A stretch of 50,000 nt of DNA from Symbiodinium natans (lineage: Eukaryota; Sar; Dinophyceae; Suessiales; Symbiodiniaceae): contig CAJNDS010002251.1 in the NCBI GenBank assembly GCA_905221605.1, positions 415,001 to 465,000 of the forward strand, in the 5' to 3' direction. Below, piece by piece: positions 46,201 to 50,000 of the stretch (the first letter of the stretch is position 1; every line of letters begins with the position of its first letter). The notes under the pieces were generated by a model that was not told the origin of the DNA, did not search any database, and was given only the letters and a program-made list of their open reading frames with translations. The position numbers were made by a program, and so were the translations under genes.

Positions 46201-49096
46201 ACCCCCCACGGATCTAGCCCTCTTTTATGCCTTTATGCCTCCCCAAACCCTACCTTGACTCTTTACCAGACCCAACCCACAAGACGATCCATAATATAAC
46301 CTCAAATTATTTATGCTTCCCCTCGGCTTCCGGCAACGGGAATCCAACGTTAACGACTTCAAGCCTTCCTGACCCCAACCGACCAAGTTGAAGGTCCGAC
46401 GGTGTAGGGTTCAGGGCTGGTAGGGCCTAAACTATGAACTTTGACGGAGCTGAAGTCTAGAATTTCAGCTTTTTTGGTGCGGCGCTTCCTCCGCTTCGGG
46501 TGTTGAGTTCAATGTGTCTGGGGGGCTTAAAATTAAGTGTCTAGACCCAGGAATGAAACGGGTGCCCTTTTTGGTTTAAAGGGGCTTATAAGTTATAAGG
46601 GAACCTAACCCCAAAAACCGGGGAACTAAGGGCCTGCTCTGGGTCCTTGGTGTAGGTCTTAGGGGAGTTTGGGGTGTAGGGTTTAGGGCTTATTAGGGTT
46701 TACCCAAAGGCTCCTGTGTAGTACTTTTTTGGGCTAGTAGACTGGAATCCCCTATACCTAGCCCAAAAAGGAACCACATTGTAGCCTTTGGGTAGGTTTA
46801 GGGTTTAGGGCTTCCAGCTACCATGAGCCTGCCCGTCGAGGTCAGGGCCGTTGTCCTGCACTGCGGTTCGAAAAATGGGTAGCTCTCCAATGGTCGATTT
46901 TCGGGTTTAGGGTTTAGGGTTTAGGGTTTAGGGTTTAGGGTTTAGGGTTTAGGGTTTAGGGTTTAGGGTTTAGGGTTTAGGGTTTAGGGTTTAGGGTTTT
47001 AAACGCAAGGGTCTGTATGATCATAGCATCCCCAAACCCTAAACATGGACCCCGCCTCTAGAGCCACGGAACCTCGGCTTCTTGCGGATTGAAAAGCATG
47101 CCGGAGAGTGCCCTCAAGACCACAGGGCTTAGGGCTCGGGCAGGTGTATCCTGATTCCCTAAGCTTACGTAGCTTGATACCGCAGCGCTCAACCTCCGGA
47201 GTAACTAAAAACAAAACCTTGACAACAACACAAAATGGAGTTGGGGGGCGGGGAGGCTAAATCCCAGAACCCTAAACCCTAAACCCTAGAACCATCCTTG
47301 TAGTTGAAGAAGATCTGGCAGCTCCGTGTGTCTGGCCCCCTGGGACCAAACACGCGGGGCTTTGGGGTTTAGGGTTTAGGGTCCAAAGTTCCCCCTTGTA
47401 CTAACGGGGATTATAGTGGGGAGTTTAGGGTTTAGAGTTAGGGTCCAAAGGTTAAGCTTTAGGACTCAGGGTTTAGAAGTTTGGGGTTTTAAGCAAGTGC
47501 CGAAAAAAAACAGGCATATCAACCCTTCACCCAAGAGCTCACAAAAACCAAACCCTAAATGCCCAACACAGGAACCTAAGCCCCACACCCTCGGCATCAA
47601 GCATCAACCTACTTAAGCCAAGGTCCGGGGACCCCAAGCATGGCGGAAGAGCCTAACTGTACTGGTTTGATGGTTGACAGTTTATAGGGCTGAGGGATTG
47701 AATGCAGCTAACTTATCTCCGGTGTATGTATAGGGCATGATTGCATGATGCTGATTACGCAGAGATTATTGCGCAGGGATTTCATAGAGAGATTCAAAAC
47801 AGCACCCCATAAACCCCATGTTGAAGCAATCCCCTCCCCCTGACATTAAACCCCCCGCCACACCCTAATACTGAATTCCCCCCCACACATTATAATATCA
47901 CTACATTTTCACCCTAACATCACTATACACGACAATATCACTATCATATCACTCGAATATCACGTTCATGTCACTATACTATCACTATAATGGGAGTATC
48001 CCAAACTGAGGGGATTAAGCAGGGACGGCCTCATTGCAAAACTGACGGTGCCGCGCTTGTTGCTCTCCTCCAGGGGCCACGAGCCCATCGGACTGATAGG
48101 GGGGGTTGAATGGATTCAGGGGGCGTTTTGGAGGGGGTTTAGAATGAATCTTCCGGCACCCGGTGGGTCCTTGACGGGATCATCCGGTATTGGGCTGTTT
48201 CCCCACTTCGCGTAGACCTTGCATCGGCAGCTCACGTGACCGAAAAACCACACGCCCTGAACCCTGAACCCTGAACCCAAGTCTAAGGAAGGAGGGCGAA
48301 GGAAGTACCCAAACCCTAAAGCCTAAACCCTAAACCCTAAACCCTAAACCCTAAAGCCTAAAGCCTGAAGCCTGAAGCCTAAACCCTAAAGCCTAAAGCC
48401 TAAAGCCTAAACCCTAAAGCCTAAACGTTTAGGAGTCCAGGAGTCTAGGGGTTCGGAAACCACCAAAGCGGGCCTAGGCCTTGGTTGGCCCTGCTAGAGC
48501 CTTTTTTGGGGAAGGTTGGGCCCTTACACTTTAGGAATTAGGGTTTAGGGTTCAGGGTTTAGGGTTTAGGGTATAGGGTTTAGGGTATAGGGTTTAGGGT
48601 TAGGGTTTATGATAGCAGGCTGTCGGCTTGCCCAGCTCATGAGGATGTGCATGGCGGCCTCCTGAAACGAATAAGGGCCCCCATGTTTCATGCATATTTG
48701 GGGTACCCAACATGGGCGGACCCTGGCTTTAGGAAGCTGGAACCTGCTTTGTTCATATGGGCAGCTCTCTGAATTCGAGTCCCTCTCCGGGTCCCCCTGT
48801 AAGGTGCGCAAGGACCCAGAGATCTACCCAAAGGATGATGACTCCCACCACTTCCAGGGCTTGAAGGACTCCTACACTTCCTACACTTCCTAAACTTCCT
48901 AAACTTCCTAAACCCCAAACCCTAAACCCTAAACCCTAAACCCTAGCCCTAAACCCTAAACCCTAAACCCCAAACCCTAAACCCTAAACCCTACACCGGG
49001 CATTTACAGCCCCCTGACTCCCTGCACGCAACCTGCACCCAACCTGCCACCACGCTCGTACGGCCAAGCTGCGCCGGGATCTGCTGCGATTCCGAC
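43180..49096 (-). CDS. Cyclophilin-type peptidyl-prolyl cis-trans isomerase, C-terminal half, nine exons
   Basis: Peptidyl-prolyl isomerase of the cyclophilin family (speeds cis-trans isomerisation of Xaa-Pro bonds in folding proteins). Joining nine minus-strand exons (49073-49096, 48170-48217, 48030-48067, 47297-47339, 46829-46855, 45093-45134, 44120-44153, 43460-43496, 43180-43237) gives one uninterrupted frame of 116 codons ending in TAA. Family blocks appear in the right order: VGIAADP, KWGNSPIPDDPVKESNKRG, TVSFAMRGPDTRSCQIFF, NYKDN..LDGQGFSP, VVKAGMEAVIDQL, KGPDQPTLKEQGNAYLDKAF and PELSEIVEAKIV. The Gln and second Phe of CQIFF correspond to the conserved active-site Gln/Phe of cyclophilins. 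The N-terminal half, with the catalytic Arg and FxxQ motif, is not seen and probably lies beyond the right edge. All eight introns start GC or GA and end AG|G. Intron lengths are 855, 102, 690, 441, 1694, 939, 623 and 222 bp. Family identity is firm; compartment and paralogue are unknown. Confidence 0.93.
43245..43443. repeat. Telomeric array filling a cyclophilin intron
   Basis: TTTAGGG with blocks of GGGTCCA and GGGTCTA variants. It makes up nearly all of the 222-bp intron between exons h and i. Confidence 0.97.
43460..43496 (-). CDS. Cyclophilin exon h (37 nt)
   Basis: Completes Gly, then PDQPTLKEQGN and two bases of Ala. Acceptor CGCGAG|GAC; donor AATGC|GCAGC (GC type). It sits as an island between two TTTAGGG arrays (43245-43443 and 43509-43598). 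Confidence 0.92.
44120..44153 (-). CDS. Cyclophilin exon g (34 nt)
   Basis: Encodes VIDQLVVPSGK plus one base. Acceptor GGCCAG|GTC; donor AAAG|GACCG (GA type). A TTTAGGG array starts 13 bp upstream of the acceptor in gene sense. Confidence 0.9.
44411..44475. other. Array-flanked GC-rich segment inside a cyclophilin intron (not an exon of that gene)
   Basis: Same layout as the exons (CCCTAAA on the left, TTTAGGG on the right, CGGCCAG acceptor-like end, open frame TAIPKRLELFRASSPEP), yet the family alignment joins exons f and g directly across it. It is either an alternative exon or a non-coding look-alike, and serves as a control for the other candidates. Confidence 0.7.
45093..45134 (-). CDS. 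Cyclophilin exon f (42 nt)
   Basis: Encodes GFSPIAVVKAGMEA, matching the family's 'GF.P...V..GM'. Acceptor CGCCAG|GGC; donor GAGGCC|GCGTT (GC type). The intron before it is the longest of the gene (1694 bp) and carries inverted-repeat elements at 45664-46073 and 46541-46650. Confidence 0.93.
45664..46073. mobile_element. M10 element, AT-rich, 410 bp, perfect 20-bp ends
   Basis: TATATACCTCTAAGACCAGG at 45662-45681 is matched exactly by its complement at 46054-46073. Interior has inverted AGACTAT/ATAGTCT motifs and a CTAAACTAACG/CTAAACTGACG repeat cluster (45820-45900). Base composition differs sharply from surroundings. It has no ORF and sits in the 1694-bp cyclophilin intron. Confidence 0.9.
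46541..46650. mobile_element. M2 element in the longest cyclophilin intron
   Basis: Ends CTAGACCCAGGA and GCTCTGGGTCC, core GGGTGCCCTTTTTGG. Confidence 0.85.
46703..46792. mobile_element. M9 element inserted in a telomeric repeat
   Basis: CCCAAAGGCT ... AGCCTTTGGG with TA on both sides; the flanks read GGGTT-TA ... TA-GGTTTAGGG, so the TA of a TTTAGGG unit was the target. Confidence 0.8.
46829..46855 (-). CDS. Cyclophilin exon e (27 nt)
   Basis: Encodes DNGPDLDGQ. Acceptor GTGCAG|GAC; donor GGGCAG|GCTC (GC type). The plus strand here also opens a short ATG frame, which is coincidental. Confidence 0.9.
46901..46996. repeat. Telomeric array, (TTTAGGG)n
   Basis: Lies upstream of cyclophilin exon e in gene sense. 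Other arrays in this gene: 43509-43598, 44166-44245, 44880-45005 (C), 45155-45215, 48310-48425 (C, with AAGCCTA variants), 48536-48610, 48905-48995 (C), 49115-49205. Confidence 0.98.
47297..47339 (-). CDS. Cyclophilin exon d (43 nt), active-site block
   Basis: Encodes GPDTRSCQIFFNYK, the most conserved cyclophilin block. Acceptor GTCCCAG|GGGG; donor AAG|GATGG (GA type). Flanked on the left by CCCTAAA repeats (47268-47290) and on the right by TTTAGGG (47363-47382). Confidence 0.95.
47880..47995. repeat. ATCACTATA-type degenerate repeat
   Basis: AT-rich stretch with recurring ATATCAC and CACTATA in the cyclophilin intron between exons c and d. Confidence 0.75.
48030..48067 (-). CDS. Cyclophilin exon c (38 nt)
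   Basis: Encodes ESNKRGTVSFAM plus two bases. Acceptor CTGGAG|GAG; donor ATGAG|GCCGT (GC type). The split AGG codon is completed by exon d. Confidence 0.92.
48170..48217 (-). CDS. Cyclophilin exon b (48 nt)
   Basis: Encodes VYAKWGNSPIPDDPVK. Acceptor TGCAAG|GTC; donor AAG|GACCC (GA type). The open frame continues past both ends, but only these limits fit the family. The following intron is just 102 bp and has no telomeric array. Confidence 0.9.
48426..48535. other. Second array-flanked non-exon segment inside a cyclophilin intron
   Basis: Between arrays 48310-48425 and 48536-48610, in the intron separating cyclophilin exons a and b. Open on the minus strand (PRPALVVSEPLDSWTPK) but excluded by the conserved ADPG-VYAKWGN join. 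Confidence 0.65.
49073..49096 (-). CDS. Cyclophilin exon a (24 nt, first one visible)
   Basis: Encodes VGIAADPG, the block after the family's 'GF..Q' motif. Acceptor CGCCAG|GTCGG; donor GGC|GCAGC (GC type). A TTTAGGG array (CCCTAAA in the sense direction) lies about 20 nt upstream of the acceptor. Phase 0 at both ends. Confidence 0.85.
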
Positions 49097-49813
49097 CTGG
49101 CGATGTTTGAGGGCTTGGGGTTTAGGGTTTAGGGTTTAGGGTTTAGGGTTTCAGGGTGTTAGGGTGTTAGGGTGTTAGGGTTTAGGGTTTAGGGTTTACG
49201 GTTTCATGGTTTCCCGACTTTAAGGTTTTTGGGCCTGTTTCCGGCCTGAAAGGCCCTACAAAAATTACTCCTGAGCCCAACCCCAAACAGAAAGACCAAA
49301 AACCGACAGCCCCACGTCTCTCTACACCTGTACAGGCTTCGCGGGGTTCAGAGCCTACAAGGGCTTACATTGGAGGATCCCCTGCAGTCTTAAGCTAGGA
49401 TCAAGGCATTCTTGGCTCAGTTTCTGCCCAGAAGCCAAAATCCTATACCCCGAAGGCCCTAAAGTCCCTTAGGCAAAGAGTCCTACTTCCCCAAATCCCT
49501 GAAACTCGAACCCCCTAAAACCCATGGCCCCTATTCTGCCTGAACCCCCAGCCCTAAAACCTGACAGGGGTGAAGTTTTGGGGGTTTGGGGGGGGGTAGT
49601 ATAGTAAGGGGACCCCTTAGAAACCCCTTACATACCCTATACAACCCAAGGGCCCATACATCACAACCCTTTAAAAAAAGTAAGGGACCATATTGAGGGC
49701 CCATGAAGCTACCCTTCGAGCCTGGGGGATTGGGGAGCCTTATCTCTTCGCTTCGTTACAGGCGGTAGAGATGTCAACAGCCCATTGCTCGGCACAGCCT
49801 AGGCCCCTTGAAT

Positions 49814-49890
49814 CATAGGGTTTAGGGTTTAGGGTTTAGGGTTTAGGGTTTAGGGTTTAGGGTTTAGGGTTTAGGGTTTAGGGTTTAGGG
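49814..49890. repeat. Telomeric array, (TTTAGGG)n
   Basis: Eleven perfect heptamers; a C-type tract begins at 49958 and runs off the window. Confidence 0.98.
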
Positions 49891-50000
49891 TTTAGGGTTA
49901 CCCAGGACTTTCATGCCCCAAGAACCGACACTTTTGTGGCGGTAGTGAAGGCTTGCCCTCCCCCCAAAACCCTGAACCCTAAGCCCCTAAGCCCTGAACC

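Overview
This window looks like nuclear DNA of a eukaryote, most probably a dinoflagellate or close relative. It has no long open reading frames. It is saturated with TTTAGGG/CCCTAAA (plant/algal-type telomeric) repeats in both orientations, and the one gene I could identify is cut into exons of 24-58 nt. Its introns begin GC or GA (never GT in the eight I could place) and end AG followed by G. GC/GA donors and an AG|G acceptor are known dinoflagellate traits; the species assignment is inference.

Layout. From 49096 down to 43180 on the minus strand lies the C-terminal half of a cyclophilin-type peptidyl-prolyl isomerase: nine exons totalling 351 nt, 116 codons plus a TAA stop, spread over 5.9 kb. 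Family conservation fixes every junction. The rest of the window repeats the same architecture: short GC-rich segments, each usually with a CCCTAAA array on its left and a TTTAGGG array on its right. Many of these segments read as protein on the minus strand behind an AG|G acceptor. I list the best as candidate exons of unidentified genes; their boundaries, frames and grouping are uncertain. Two similar segments inside cyclophilin introns are demonstrably not coding in that gene, so the architecture alone does not prove an exon.

Introns and intergenic DNA are filled with telomeric-repeat arrays (7-mers plus 8-mer and substitution variants), several families of short inverted-repeat elements (MITE-like, named M1-M10 here), CT and AT microsatellites and poly-C runs. 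Between 36.8 and 40 kb there are no telomeric arrays. That island holds a decayed hAT transposase (minus strand), an 87-102 bp minisatellite inside it, and an HMG-box-like coding fragment.

Main points of interest: extreme fragmentation of a conserved gene; telomeric arrays sitting at intron ends as inverted repeats, where the C-strand repeat may supply branch-point-like CTAAA motifs and pyrimidines just upstream of 3' splice sites; a telomere-fusion-like (TTTAGGG)n-(CCCTAAA)n junction at 26472; and telomeric tracts inside mobile elements and mobile elements inside telomeric tracts. No tRNA, rRNA, CRISPR, bacterial operon or viral gene was seen.
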